Source: Permianibacter aggregans (GTDB lineage: Bacteria > Pseudomonadota > Gammaproteobacteria > Enterobacterales > Permianibacteraceae). From it: 64,000 bases of DNA. Positions 17,438 to 27,066 of this stretch are shown piece by piece; positions within the stretch are counted from its first letter, which is position 1; every line of letters begins with the position of its first letter. The notes under the pieces were generated by a model. That model searched no databases, was not told the origin of the DNA, and saw only the letters and a list, made by a program, of their open reading frames with translations. The position numbers and the translations under genes are program-made. Where the stretch lies: positions 1,674,001 through 1,738,000 of the forward strand of contig NZ_CP037953.1 in the NCBI RefSeq assembly GCF_009756665.1, written 5' to 3'.

Positions 17438-19993
17438 TTAGAACTGATAGTTAAGACGGAAGTAGTAATACCCCCCCATGAACCCCATTGGTGATGTTGA
17501 AGGATACGCCGCACCCGCAATGAAGTCCCATGGATTGCGATCCGGATATTCATCGGTAAAGTTTTGTGCGCCAATGGCGCCCGCCAGGTTTTCGGTAAAC
17601 CGATAGCTGGCCTCAATATCGAACGTAAGCTCAGCACCAGCTTCAATCGGCAGTGCTGAATTCAAATGGTCTTCATAGTACTCATCGTAGAAATTGGCAC
17701 GAATAAAGCCGCCCAATTTGTCCCAGTTCTGACGCATAGTCAGCGTCGAACGCCATTCCGGCAAACCCTCTTCCAACGTACGAATTTTCTCTGGTGCAAT
17801 GTTGGCAGGGTTAAAGTCATCCACGGTGGTTTGCGTTCTGTTCAGCAACCACATCAGATTGGAATCCCCCCCCAACATCTCCCAGGAATAACTGACGACC
17901 AAGTCGAAGCCTTCCGTTGTCGTGTCAAAATCGTTGGTGAAGTACACCACCGAACTCAGACTTGCGGCATCACGTACCCCCTGAGACACCAACAGCGCGC
18001 GCTCTGCCGGTGAAAGTGCCAATGGCGAAGTTTGGCTAATCCGATCGGTGACCTCGATCTTGAACAAGTCGAGCGTGATAAACAGATCCTCATGCTCGAA
18101 TGCCATACCCAGCGAGTAGTTGACGGACTCTTCCGGTTCCAACGGTTCACCACCTTTCAGCACCGAGACCGGGTGCGTCGGTGGCAGGGTTGCCTGATCT
18201 TGCAAACCTTGCGGTGTGAACTGCGTGGTCACGTTGCGAACGTTGTTTTGACCAACCGTTGGCGCACGGAAACCGGTGCTGGCAGCGGCACGCAAGCTCA
18301 ATGAGTCGATGACCTGCCAACGACCAGACCATTTCCAGTTGGTGGTGGTGCCAAAATCGTCGTAGTCCTCGTGGCGCAGCGCGACGCTGGTGAACAGGTT
18401 TTCCGTTGGGCTCAATTCGTAATCAACGTAGATTGCCCAGTTTTGTCGATCAAACGAACCGGCATCTTCCGGTTTGAAACCAGGAAAACCGTTCGAGCCG
18501 ATGCTGAAACCTTGATCCGTGAGTGGGCCATCAAGAAAAGATGGCGTGTCACCGGCAGTAATTTCGAAGGTGTCTTCCCGCATCTCGAAACCGGCAGCGA
18601 GGTTGGCGGAATCGGCCCAAGCCGGCTCCATCGGTTTGGAAATATCGAAGTTGAATGCCTTTTCAATTTGGGTGTAAGCGCCAGGTTTGAAGGACGATGG
18701 AGAATCCGGCCCCATTGAGGCGTTAACGGTATTGTTGATATAGAACTCCACTTCACTGCGGCCGGCATAGAAGCTGATATCGTAGAACCACGAATCACCC
18801 CATTCGCCTTTTGTACCAAGTGCAATCGAGCCATCAACCACTATGCCACCAAAGCGCGGAGTAAAGCCGCCTGGATATCGCTCATAGAAAGTCCAGCAGT
18901 TTGGATCGGCTTGAACCTGTGCTAGCGCTACGGGATCAGGAACATCATTAACGATATTGATCGTCGGGCAGCTATTCGAATCATTGGGTGTCAGGTCACC
19001 CACCAGCAAAGTTTGGCCACCATCGCCAGAGAATACTCCGCTGCGCGTGTTGGGGTTACGGAAGAAGAATCCGCCCTCAACGTTGCGTTCTGCCCAGTTA
19101 CCAAACATATAGGCTTCTTTGCCGTTACCCAGATCCAATCCGGAATTGACGAACAGTTTGAAATCGCGATGCGTTTCCGGCAGGCCCCATACTTGCGCCG
19201 GATTGGCAACATTGGTATTACCGGCATCCGTTAGCGCCTGAGCATCCGCACGCTGTATGCTGCGGTCGGTTGGGTCCGCCTGTTTGAATTCATAGCTAAC
19301 GTTAAAGAAGCCTTGGTCGGTCAATGGCAGGCCGATATTGGCGGAATAAACGGTGTTGGTACCATCACCTTCAAAATACTCACCATGCTTGACTTCAAAT
19401 TCCACGCCTTGGGCGTTATTGCGCAGATTGAAGTTCATGACGCCTGCTATCGCATCGGAGCCATATTGAGCGGCAGCGCCATCGCGCAGCACTTCAACAG
19501 ATTTGATGGCAATGCCAGGAATCAGTGAAATATCAGGACCCTGGGCACCGTCGGACAAACCGCCACCGAGGAAGGTGATGACGGCTGAGCGATGCCGACG
19601 TACTCCGTTGACCAGCACCAGTGTGTGATCAGGTGCCAGACCACGCAAGTTCGCGGGGCGGACCAAGGTGGCGGCGTCAGAAATAGGCTGGGCATTAATG
19701 TTGTAAGAGGGCACGACACTGGAAATCATGTCGTTCATGTCGATCAAGCCCTGATTGGTGAAATCTTCCGCACGAATGATATCGATTGGAACAGCAGATT
19801 CGGTCGCGGAACGGGGTGCGGCGCGAGTACCGAGTACCGATACCCGTTCAACTTCGACCTCTTTTTTCTCCTCGCCTTCGGCGTCATCGGCATGGACTAC
19901 AGCGAAAGGTCCAATAGCAAGCGCGATGGAAGCAGCCAGAACGGCGCGTTTGAAAGAGGGTGATTCTTCAACTTGCGAATACTTGTGATTCAT
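17438..19993 (-). CDS. TonB-dependent outer-membrane receptor
   Basis: An 851-residue outer-membrane transporter. The signal sequence is long (FKRAVLAASIALAIGPFAVVHA), followed by an acidic stretch and a probable TonB box (VERVSVLGTR). The plug domain (about 60-180) shows the typical NLRGLAPDHTLVLVNGVRR and VEVLRDGAAAQYGSDAIAGVMNF, then a 22-strand barrel region ending in the terminal Phe (FRLNYQF). A carboxy-terminal Phe and the plug motifs identify the family; the ligand is unknown. The sequence resembles the large receptors that take up oligosaccharides or peptides rather than small siderophore receptors, but this is only an impression. GGAGG precedes the ATG at an 8-base spacing. A 400-base gap upstream (19994-20393) holds TATAAG as a possible -10 at about 20056-20061 and no gene that I can support. 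Confidence 0.9.
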   Translation of the reverse strand: MNHKYSQVEESPSFKRAVLAASIALAIGPFAVVHADDAEGEEKKEVEVERVSVLGTRAAPRSATESAVPIDIIRAEDFTNQGLIDMNDMISSVVPSYNINAQPISDAATLVRPANLRGLAPDHTLVLVNGVRRHRSAVITFLGGGLSDGAQGPDISLIPGIAIKSVEVLRDGAAAQYGSDAIAGVMNFNLRNNAQGVEFEVKHGEYFEGDGTNTVYSANIGLPLTDQGFFNVSYEFKQADPTDRSIQRADAQALTDAGNTNVANPAQVWGLPETHRDFKLFVNSGLDLGNGKEAYMFGNWAERNVEGGFFFRNPNTRSGVFSGDGGQTLLVGDLTPNDSNSCPTINIVNDVPDPVALAQVQADPNCWTFYERYPGGFTPRFGGIVVDGSIALGTKGEWGDSWFYDISFYAGRSEVEFYINNTVNASMGPDSPSSFKPGAYTQIEKAFNFDISKPMEPAWADSANLAAGFEMREDTFEITAGDTPSFLDGPLTDQGFSIGSNGFPGFKPEDAGSFDRQNWAIYVDYELSPTENLFTSVALRHEDYDDFGTTTNWKWSGRWQVIDSLSLRAAASTGFRAPTVGQNNVRNVTTQFTPQGLQDQATLPPTHPVSVLKGGEPLEPEESVNYSLGMAFEHEDLFITLDLFKIEVTDRISQTSPLALSPAERALLVSQGVRDAASLSSVVYFTNDFDTTTEGFDLVVSYSWEMLGGDSNLMWLLNRTQTTVDDFNPANIAPEKIRTLEEGLPEWRSTLTMRQNWDKLGGFIRANFYDEYYEDHLNSALPIEAGAELTFDIEASYRFTENLAGAIGAQNFTDEYPDRNPWDFIAGAAYPSTSPMGFMGGYYYFRLNYQF

Positions 19994-20393
19994 CGTGAAG
20001 CCTCCGTGGTCTGATTGTATGCGCCCGGTATTGCTTATTGTTCCGGGCTGACGAACTTATAACAGTTAAATTCCGGGAAAAAAAGCCGGTTTTTCGGGAA
20101 ATGCCAAATCGAAAAGCGACTCGTTTCTGTATCCGTTTGTAGCGCCTGGTGCATCGCATCAATTCGGTGCAGATAAAGCACTCGTGAAAGCAACACGACG
20201 GAGCGCACAATAATCGTTGAATCAAATGCTTGCTGTGGCTTGTCTTGATCACTCAGATGATCGACAGCGTTGCGTAAAGGCAAACCTGACCGATCGACCA
20301 AAGTCGAATGTGCGCTCCGGGTGAGCGCCGTTTGTTTAATGATCAGCGCTCGACTACTTTTAACAGACGAGTCTGAGTTGTCGAATCTGCTTT

Positions 20394-22394
20394 ATGTTGC
20401 GCACGCTGGTTTCCCCGGCCATTGAACTGATGAACCGGCTGCGGTTCTCCGCGAAATTGTTGTTGGTCAGCTTGTTGTTTTCGCTGCCGCTTGGGCTGCT
20501 TGGTTATGGCTATCTTGCCGGCGTCAACGAGCAACTCAGCCGGGTCGATGCCGAACAACAGGTGCTGGCGCAACTGCCTGTGCTGATGGCGCTGCATCGC
20601 GCCTATGGAGATTTTCAGACCGAGGCCTTTGTTGCCCGGGCCAGCGATAGTCGCAATCAGGCCGCACTGGATCGCGTCACGGCCGCCGTCAACACCGCGC
20701 TGGAGCAGGCGCGGTCACTGTCGATCAATCTCGATGCGCTCAATCAGGAATGGCAGCAGGCGCAGAGCGCGCCGATGGCATCGGTGCGCGACGTCACCGA
20801 GCTGAACAGCATTTACGATCCGACCGAGGTGCGCATTGAAAACAGCCTGCGCCAGCTCGCCGACTCCGGCGGCCTGGTCAACGATGCCGACATTCGCCGT
20901 TACTACCTCGCTGATTTACTGGTCAAACGCAGCTTGGCACTGCTCAAGGCCCAGCGTCGCCTGCGCCATCTCGGCGCATATGCGCTGACACTGCCAACGA
21001 TTGACTCCACCACCTATGACGTACTGTCCAATGAACTCGATCGACTGTATGCCAATGCGCCGAGCCTGCGCGTCAGTATCGAGGAAGTAATTGACATGCA
21101 CCCCCAGGAAAGCCGCTTGCGAACGGCGGCCGAAGCAGCGCTGCAAAGCTTGCAGGACAGCCAGGCGCTGCTGCAGGATGAACTGGTCGAAGCCACCGAT
21201 ATCGCCATTGAGGCCGGGCAGTTCAAAGCGCGCGTCGATGCCAACCTGGCTCAGACCAGCCATTTGATCGACATTGCCCAACAGGTATTGGCCGAGCAAC
21301 TGCAAGCGCATCGCGACGAGTTGCAGCGCGAGCGCTGGATTTTATTGGTGTTGGTGCTGGCAACGTTGCTGGCGGTGGCCTGGCTGTTCATCGGCTTCTC
21401 GTACTCGCTGCAAATCACCATCGCCAGTTTTCAGCGGGCGCTGCAGCGTTTTGCCGATGGCGACACCACGGCACGGGCACCGCTGCACACCCGCGATGAA
21501 CTATCGGAACTGCAGCGCTCGTTCAATCAAATGGCTGATCACGTGCACGATCTGGTGCAGCAAGTGCAACAAGTGGCCGAACAGGTAATCAGCCAGTCGT
21601 CGGCCGTGACCGAGATGAACGAAAGCACCGCTGCCCGCTCCCGTCAGCAACAACAGCAGATGTCCGAAATCGAACAGCGCATTGCGTCGGTCGAACACGC
21701 CGCTGAAACGCAGAAAACCAATGCCAGCAAAGTTGCTGAGTCGGTACAGAGTTCCAGCCATAGCAGCGAACAGGCCCAGGCCACGGTCGAAGTCGCCGTT
21801 GCGCGCAGCGATGCGCTGGCCAGCGAATTGAACGCGGCACAATCGGTCGTTGAAGCGCTGACTGAACAAGGTAAGAACATCAACGCCATCGTCGCTGTGA
21901 TCAAAACCATTGCTGAGCAAACCAATCTGCTGGCCTTGAACGCGGCCATCGAAGCGGCGCGTGCTGGCGAACAAGGCCGAGGTTTTGCCGTCGTCGCTGA
22001 TGAAGTGCGCACGCTGGCGACACGCACGGCGCAATCGACCAAGGAAATTTCCCAGACCATCAACGACTTGCTGAACGGCATTCACCAGGCCGTCGATGTC
22101 ATGCAGCAAAGCCATCAACGGGCGCAAATGACCAAGCAGGATGCGCAGGCGATTGACCAAGCAATTCGCGCACTGGAAGCAGCGATGCGCGCGATTGATC
22201 AGGACAATCAGCAGAATTTGAGTGCGGCCGATTCACAATTGGCGGAAGTGTTGAGCGCGCAAAAAGCCTTTCAGTCGGCGTTTGCCGGCAGCGAACAGAT
22301 CAATGCCCAGATGCAGCAGGCGGTACGCGCCAGCAAGGAAATGGCGGCGCTCGCCGAAGCGCTGACCCGGGCAATTGCCCGTTTCAAGGTATAA
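20394..22394 (+). CDS. Methyl-accepting chemotaxis protein
   Basis: A 666-residue transmembrane chemoreceptor: first membrane helix at about 20-42 ([22 protein letters not shown]), a mainly helical periplasmic sensor of about 260 residues, second helix near 315-338 ([21 protein letters not shown]), HAMP domain, and a long cytoplasmic coiled coil with the conserved signalling tip [32 protein letters not shown] around residue 515. The tip interacts with CheA and CheW, which are not encoded nearby. It carries no CheR-binding pentapeptide (it ends IARFKV). Ligand unknown. It converges on cysQ with only three bases between the stops. Confidence 0.92.
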   Translation: MLRTLVSPAIELMNRLRFSAKLLLVSLLFSLPLGLLGYGYLAGVNEQLSRVDAEQQVLAQLPVLMALHRAYGDFQTEAFVARASDSRNQAALDRVTAAVNTALEQARSLSINLDALNQEWQQAQSAPMASVRDVTELNSIYDPTEVRIENSLRQLADSGGLVNDADIRRYYLADLLVKRSLALLKAQRRLRHLGAYALTLPTIDSTTYDVLSNELDRLYANAPSLRVSIEEVIDMHPQESRLRTAAEAALQSLQDSQALLQDELVEATDIAIEAGQFKARVDANLAQTSHLIDIAQQVLAEQLQAHRDELQRERWILLVLVLATLLAVAWLFIGFSYSLQITIASFQRALQRFADGDTTARAPLHTRDELSELQRSFNQMADHVHDLVQQVQQVAEQVISQSSAVTEMNESTAARSRQQQQQMSEIEQRIASVEHAAETQKTNASKVAESVQSSSHSSEQAQATVEVAVARSDALASELNAAQSVVEALTEQGKNINAIVAVIKTIAEQTNLLALNAAIEAARAGEQGRGFAVVADEVRTLATRTAQSTKEISQTINDLLNGIHQAVDVMQQSHQRAQMTKQDAQAIDQAIRALEAAMRAIDQDNQQNLSAADSQLAEVLSAQKAFQSAFAGSEQINAQMQQAVRASKEMAALAEALTRAIARFKV

Positions 22395-22397
22395 CGA

Positions 22398-23201
22398 TTA
22401 AGCCAGTTTCAGGCGCGAAATCCATTGTGCATAACTTTGATTCAGCACCAGAAAATTCGGGTTCAATAAACTGTCTTTCTGGTTGTAACGCAAAGGCTGC
22501 AAGTGCATGTCGGTCAGATGACCGCCGGCGGCTTCGACAATCGCCTGCCCGGCCGCCGTATCCCATTCTGATGTCGGGCCAAGACGTGGATAAAAATCGG
22601 CGCTGCCTTCGGCGACCTGACAGATTTTCAGCGCCGAACCACGGTTATCCAGTTCGTGCGGCACATCGGTCAGCATCGCGGCGAGTTTCTCAGCGCCATG
22701 ACGGCGGCTGCCAACGACGCGCAATGGTGATGAAGCACTCGGCACCCGATTGCTAACCTGTATCGCCTGCCATGCGTTGCCATCAGCTTTCTTCCAGGCG
22801 CCAATGCCCTGACCACCAACGTAGATCAAATCGAGTGCCGGCGCGAACACGACACCGCGTACCGCGACACCGTTTTCAATCAACGCAATATTGACCGTGA
22901 ATTCATCGGTGCGATGAATGAATTCCTTGGTGCCATCCAGCGGGTCAACGAGAAAATAGGTGTGCTGTTGCTGCCGTGTCGCGAACGGTAATTCGGCGCT
23001 TTCTTCCGACAACACCGGCCAATCAAAACGCTGCAGATGTTCAGCGATAATCCGGTGCGCCGCCATATCGGCCTGAGTCAGCGGCGAACCATCAGCCTTG
23101 ATCGTCGTTTCAGTCGCTTCGTTACGGTAGATATTCATGATCGCGGCACCGGCCTGTTCGGCGGCGACGATCAGCGCGGAGGTAATGACATCGACTTGCA
23201 T
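22398..23201 (-). CDS. cysQ: 3'(2'),5'-bisphosphate nucleotidase CysQ
   Basis: An inositol-monophosphatase-fold enzyme that removes the 3'-phosphate from PAP/PAPS in sulfur assimilation. The metal-binding motif VDPLDGTKEFI and the second motif EWDTAAGQAIVEAAGG are both present, and the length of 267 residues is close to E. coli CysQ. I use the ATG at 23201 because MQVDVITSALIVAAEQAGAAIM aligns with the family N-terminus. ATG at 23297 is an in-frame alternative that would nearly abut nudE but adds an unusual 32-residue extension. It is the last gene of the gsp-yrfG-nudE-cysQ series. PAP removal would also relieve product inhibition of the sulfotransferase domain at 15.4-17.3 kb, though no link beyond proximity is evident. 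Confidence 0.88.
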   Translation of the reverse strand: MQVDVITSALIVAAEQAGAAIMNIYRNEATETTIKADGSPLTQADMAAHRIIAEHLQRFDWPVLSEESAELPFATRQQQHTYFLVDPLDGTKEFIHRTDEFTVNIALIENGVAVRGVVFAPALDLIYVGGQGIGAWKKADGNAWQAIQVSNRVPSASSPLRVVGSRRHGAEKLAAMLTDVPHELDNRGSALKICQVAEGSADFYPRLGPTSEWDTAAGQAIVEAAGGHLTDMHLQPLRYNQKDSLLNPNFLVLNQSYAQWISRLKLA

Positions 23202-23321
23202 GGTTGGTTTGTCGGTTGCGGCGAAACGCCCATTGTCGGCGGTGACGCCGTGCTTGGCAAATAAGCGGCGACCGCGGACGATATGGGAAATCGTCATGGC
23301 ACCGCGCAAGCACCCCGATAA

Positions 23322-23870
23322 TCAGCGCCTCAGCAGGTCACGCACCAGAAACAGCGCGGCGATGCTGCGCGCTTCGGAAAACTCCTCAGAGGCCAGCAAT
23401 TCATCGATCTTGTCGATGGACCAAGGCACCACTTCAATCGGCTCCGGTTCATCACCTTCGAGCCGCTTTGGATACAAGTCCTCGGCCAGCAACACATCCA
23501 TGCGATGACTCAGATAACCGGGCGCCAGCGTCAGCGTTTTCAGGCGCGTCAGCTTATGGGCACCAAAGCCGGCTTCTTCCATCAGTTCTCGATTGGCAGC
23601 CTGTTCTGGCGTTTCACCGACTTCGGCCAGGCCTTTGGGAAACGCCAGCTCGTAGCGATCGACACCGGCGGCATACTCGCGGGTCAACAGCAGCGTCTGC
23701 TCATTGAGCAGCGGTACAATCATCACGGCGCCGCGCCCGCCGGCTTTCAGGCGCTCGTAATGCCGCTCAACGCCATTGCTGAAACGTAAGTGCAAAGCCT
23801 CGACGCGAAACAAACGGGTTTGCGCGATGATTTCGGCGTGCAGCAATTCCGGTTTCTTGTGCTCAGTCAT
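23322..23870 (-). CDS. nudE: ADP compounds hydrolase NudE (Nudix)
   Basis: A 182-residue Nudix hydrolase. The Nudix box GLAEVGETPEQAANRELMEEAGF (metal-binding Glu residues in RELMEEAG) sits mid-protein. The flanking segments FSNGVERHYERLK, AVMIVPLL and LYPKRLEGDEPEPIEVVPW match NudE, which cleaves ADP-ribose, NADH and Ap3A. The ATG at 23870 has AGGA at a suitable distance; the TTG at 23876 is not needed. It lies nine bases after yrfG. Confidence 0.93.
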   Translation of the reverse strand: MTEHKKPELLHAEIIAQTRLFRVEALHLRFSNGVERHYERLKAGGRGAVMIVPLLNEQTLLLTREYAAGVDRYELAFPKGLAEVGETPEQAANRELMEEAGFGAHKLTRLKTLTLAPGYLSHRMDVLLAEDLYPKRLEGDEPEPIEVVPWSIDKIDELLASEEFSEARSIAALFLVRDLLRR

Positions 23871-23879
23871 CAGCAATCC

Positions 23880-24572
23880 TCAGCCGTTTTGCATCAGCAA
23901 ACGGAAATCCCCGATGGCGATGAATTCGCCGGTATCGCGGCTCGGATGCCGGCTGTCCGGATTCGGAATCGCCAGCAAATGGCCAACGCCGTTGCGCTTG
24001 GCAGCGCGCAGCACATCAAGCGAGTCATCGACAAACAGCGCACGCGACAAATCCATGCCATGAGCTTGCACCAGCGCCTGCCAAAAGCCGTCGTGCTCTT
24101 TCGGATAGCCGTAATCATGCGAGGAAATCATCGCGACAAAATGATCGTGCATGGCGGTGCGCGCCAGCTTCAGTTCGAGTGATTTTCGATGGGCATTGGT
24201 GGCCAGGTAACAGCGCTTATCGTGGTGTTTCAACCATAGCAGAAACTCGGTGGCGAACGGCCGGAACGCGATCTTGTCGCCGATTTCGTGCTTCAGCGCT
24301 TCGATGTTCAACGCCAGTTCGCGGCTCCAGTAATCCACGCAATACCAATCGAGCTGGCCGCGCTTGGCAGCAAATTTCTTCGCGAGTTTCTCGCGCACCT
24401 CGGCTTCGTCTTGCCGATGAATTTCGGCGTAGCGTTGCGGCAGATGATCCAACCAGAAAAAATTATCGAAATGCAAATCCAGCAGCGTGCCATCCATATC
24501 GAACAGCACGGTATCGATTTGCGACCAGTCGATAGCTAGCGTCGTCTCTGTAGTCACGGCAGAATCTTTCAC
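23880..24572 (-). CDS. yrfG: GMP/IMP nucleotidase YrfG (HAD family)
   Basis: A 230-residue HAD-superfamily phosphatase. Motif I is FDMDGTLLDL (Asp25, Asp27), motif II YLATNAHR, motif III and IV GYPKEHD and LFVDDSLDVL. The extended similarity to E. coli YrfG (NFFWL near the N-terminus, NPDSRHPS near the C-terminus) supports purine nucleotidase activity. GTG at 24572 overlaps the gspN stop by four bases, showing translational coupling to the secretion operon. Confidence 0.9.
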   Translation of the reverse strand: MKDSAVTTETTLAIDWSQIDTVLFDMDGTLLDLHFDNFFWLDHLPQRYAEIHRQDEAEVREKLAKKFAAKRGQLDWYCVDYWSRELALNIEALKHEIGDKIAFRPFATEFLLWLKHHDKRCYLATNAHRKSLELKLARTAMHDHFVAMISSHDYGYPKEHDGFWQALVQAHGMDLSRALFVDDSLDVLRAAKRNGVGHLLAIPNPDSRHPSRDTGEFIAIGDFRLLMQNG

Positions 24573-25324
24573 AATTGCATCTGCCGTTGAAAGCTGATTT
24601 GGTAGCGGTTACCTTCGCGCTTGGCAACGGCACGGAAAAAGCGGTCGAGTTGTTCCGGTAAATCAGCGCGGCTGGTAGCGCTGATGCTCAAATTCGGGGC
24701 CTGGTATTGCATCGTGCCCTGCAAATCGAGCACACCCTCCAGATCACTAATGTCACCAAATATCGTGCCGTTTTCATCGGTACGGAACTGCAGCGCATAA
24801 CTGCCAAGCGGTGGTTGGCCGAGCGGTGTTTGCACCCGGGCATCGCGCCATTGCAACCGGCCTTCAAGCGCTTTCAGTTGCTTGTCTTCAAACGCGATAC
24901 GCGGCCCATCGAAACGAAACAATCCATGCAACTGCGCGCCGGGCAGCGGCAACAGCGCATTCAGTTGTTGAGCCGGAATGGTCAGATCAATATTCTCAAG
25001 CCGTTGTGCACTGGTACTGGCTACGACACGCAGTTGACCCTGCAAGGTATTGTCGCCGCCGAATTGCAAATCGGTTTGCACAGTGCCGGTGAACAAACGC
25101 CATGGCGAGAGCTGCCATTGCACATTCGGCAGCAGCAACTGATTCAGTTGCACCGAGGCAGCTGAACCATTCCATATCGTGCCGGAAGCATGGCGCACAA
25201 TAAGACTTGGTGCCGCTTGACCGGCCAGCCTGAGCGCAAAACTGGCCGGCATCAACGCCACCACCATGACCAGCCAGACTACGAAGGCCAGCAGACCCCA
25301 GACAAGCACTTTTTTCCACTGCAT
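24569..25324 (-). CDS. gspN: Type II secretion system protein N
   Basis: A 251-residue bitopic inner-membrane protein with an N-terminal helix (VLVWGLLAFVVWLVMVVALMPASFAL) and a beta-rich periplasmic domain (FRFDGPRIAFEDKQLKALEGRLQWRDARV), characteristic of GspN. GspN is an accessory component absent from some systems. It is the last gsp gene of the operon, downstream of gspM, and overlaps yrfG. Confidence 0.88.
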   Translation of the reverse strand: MQWKKVLVWGLLAFVVWLVMVVALMPASFALRLAGQAAPSLIVRHASGTIWNGSAASVQLNQLLLPNVQWQLSPWRLFTGTVQTDLQFGGDNTLQGQLRVVASTSAQRLENIDLTIPAQQLNALLPLPGAQLHGLFRFDGPRIAFEDKQLKALEGRLQWRDARVQTPLGQPPLGSYALQFRTDENGTIFGDISDLEGVLDLQGTMQYQAPNLSISATSRADLPEQLDRFFRAVAKREGNRYQISFQRQMQL

Positions 25325-25373
25325 AACGATGCGACAACCTTGGTTTGTGGGCGAACGACAATCAGCGTTCGTA

Positions 25374-25868
25374 TCAGCCCTTGAATTTCACTTGCATCTT
25401 GACCCAGCCCGGATTCTTGCCGGCCGTCATGTTGATACTGGCAACGACCAAACCGAAATCCTGTTCACTCTGATGCAGCCAGTGCACCAGCTGATCAAAT
25501 GGCGCGTCTTCGAGCCAGACCTGAATCTCATCATCACCACGCGGTTGAATGCGGGAGATCTGCAATTGATAGCGTGGTGCCGAATCGGAAACCAATTGCG
25601 ACAACCCGCGGCCCTGGCGCTGACCACCGACATTGCTGCCGCGCATGGATTTCATCTTCGCCGCGCTTTCCTGCATCCACTGCAAATCGGCTTGTTTCGC
25701 TTCCAGTTGCTGACTGAGACTGGAGTGCGCACGTTGCACCGGAAACACCAACGCAAAATAAAGCAGTGCCGGCAACAGAAAGATACCGAGCATCAGCAAC
25801 GCCCGCCGATCGCGTTCCGGCATCGCCTGATATTTTTCCTTCAGTGGCGCGAGCGCTTGAGCAATCAT
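25374..25868 (-). CDS. gspM: Type II secretion system protein M
   Basis: A 164-residue inner-membrane assembly-platform protein: cytosolic N-terminus (LAPLKEKYQAMPERDRRAL), one transmembrane helix (LLMLGIFLLPALLYFALVF), a coiled coil, and a ferredoxin-like periplasmic domain (PFDQLVHWLHQSEQDFGLVVASINM). It partners with GspL. ATGA overlap with the gspL stop. Confidence 0.92.
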   Translation of the reverse strand: MIAQALAPLKEKYQAMPERDRRALLMLGIFLLPALLYFALVFPVQRAHSSLSQQLEAKQADLQWMQESAAKMKSMRGSNVGGQRQGRGLSQLVSDSAPRYQLQISRIQPRGDDEIQVWLEDAPFDQLVHWLHQSEQDFGLVVASINMTAGKNPGWVKMQVKFKG

Positions 25869-27061
25869 TTTTTCTCTCCCTGGCGACGCAGTTCCAGACG
25901 ACTGCTGTAACCGCCGGCACTGGCGCTGGCCTGGCCGAGATCGGTACTGAATCCCATTTGTTGAAAGCGTTGCACCAATTGATTCAAGGTGCCGAGATCC
26001 GGTGCCGTGATGTCCATGCGCAAGGCTTGTGAACCGACCTCATAACCCGCGCCACGCACAACCAATTGCGGATTTTCCTTGACCACCGGCGCCACTTCGG
26101 CGAGATAGCCGGTAAAGCCACCGCCGCTGACACCGTCAGCAAACTTTTTCATGTGGCCGCGCATGCTGGCCATCGGCTGCGCGACATTGGCCTCACTCGG
26201 AAACGCTTGCGCATAGCTTTCCCGAATCGCGGAATCAATTTTATTGATCCGGTAATTCATCAGCAGCAAATCACCAATGACCAGCAGATAGCTGACCGCC
26301 GCCGCGATGCCGAGCACTTTCACCAACGGCCGCCATTGCTGCCAGTGTTCCTGCCAGGCCGATGACGGCGCATACTCACCCTGGCGCAGATTCAATGTCG
26401 TGCGCAGACGTTGCGCCAGGAAAGCGAGATCATGATCAATCTCCTCGCGTTCAGCGACAATGTCGTTGGCTTGCGTGCTGTCGGCCGAAAAGATTTTCAG
26501 CGGTGTTTCGCCGAGCAGCAGCGGTAGCAATGAAGATAATTCGGATAATGCCAACGCCTGTGCCTGACCATCCGGCAAACGCAGCAGTGCACGTTGCTCG
26601 CTGACCAGCAAATGAGCGCGATCGATCGTCGTTGGCAGACCGAGTGCATCGATGGTGACCTGAACCGGATTCAGGCCGGCTGACTGACACTGCTGCAGGC
26701 AATCGCGGAAATACTGTTCATCGACAGCAACAGTCAACACCTGATTTTGCTCAAACACCGGTTCGGCAACGATATGCAAATCATCGATGCTGCCAGCGAC
26801 ATGTTCTTCGAGCAGATAAGGCAGCACCTTGCTCAAGTGTTTTTGCTGTTTCTCCGGCACCGTTACTCGGGTGATCAGCGTGCGTTCAACCGGCAGCACC
26901 AGCACCAGCGATTTCTGTTGTGCGTGGCTGGCCAATTCCGTTAACTGTTCCGGCCATTGCAAACGACCGGAAGCGAGAATCTGATTGTCTGCCGCGAGTT
27001 CAACCCAGTCGGCAGGTTGCTCCACCAGATTCGGCAATCGTAAAAAAATGGTGCTGGTCAT
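25865..27061 (-). CDS. gspL: Type II secretion system protein L
   Basis: A 398-residue inner-membrane protein with an actin-like cytoplasmic domain that recruits the ATPase GspE (about residues 1-240), one membrane helix (VLGIAAAVSYLLVIGDLLLM, about 255-275) and a ferredoxin-like periplasmic domain at the C-terminus. It is of normal family length and sits between gspK and gspM. Confidence 0.93.
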   Translation of the reverse strand: MTSTIFLRLPNLVEQPADWVELAADNQILASGRLQWPEQLTELASHAQQKSLVLVLPVERTLITRVTVPEKQQKHLSKVLPYLLEEHVAGSIDDLHIVAEPVFEQNQVLTVAVDEQYFRDCLQQCQSAGLNPVQVTIDALGLPTTIDRAHLLVSEQRALLRLPDGQAQALALSELSSLLPLLLGETPLKIFSADSTQANDIVAEREEIDHDLAFLAQRLRTTLNLRQGEYAPSSAWQEHWQQWRPLVKVLGIAAAVSYLLVIGDLLLMNYRINKIDSAIRESYAQAFPSEANVAQPMASMRGHMKKFADGVSGGGFTGYLAEVAPVVKENPQLVVRGAGYEVGSQALRMDITAPDLGTLNQLVQRFQQMGFSTDLGQASASAGGYSSRLELRRQGEKK

Positions 27062-27066
27062 AACGC

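Noticed and set aside
20343-20597. An 84-codon minus-strand frame at the start of the chemoreceptor gene
   Set aside because: Gln/Arg-rich antisense translation of the chemoreceptor 5' end, with no supporting signal.
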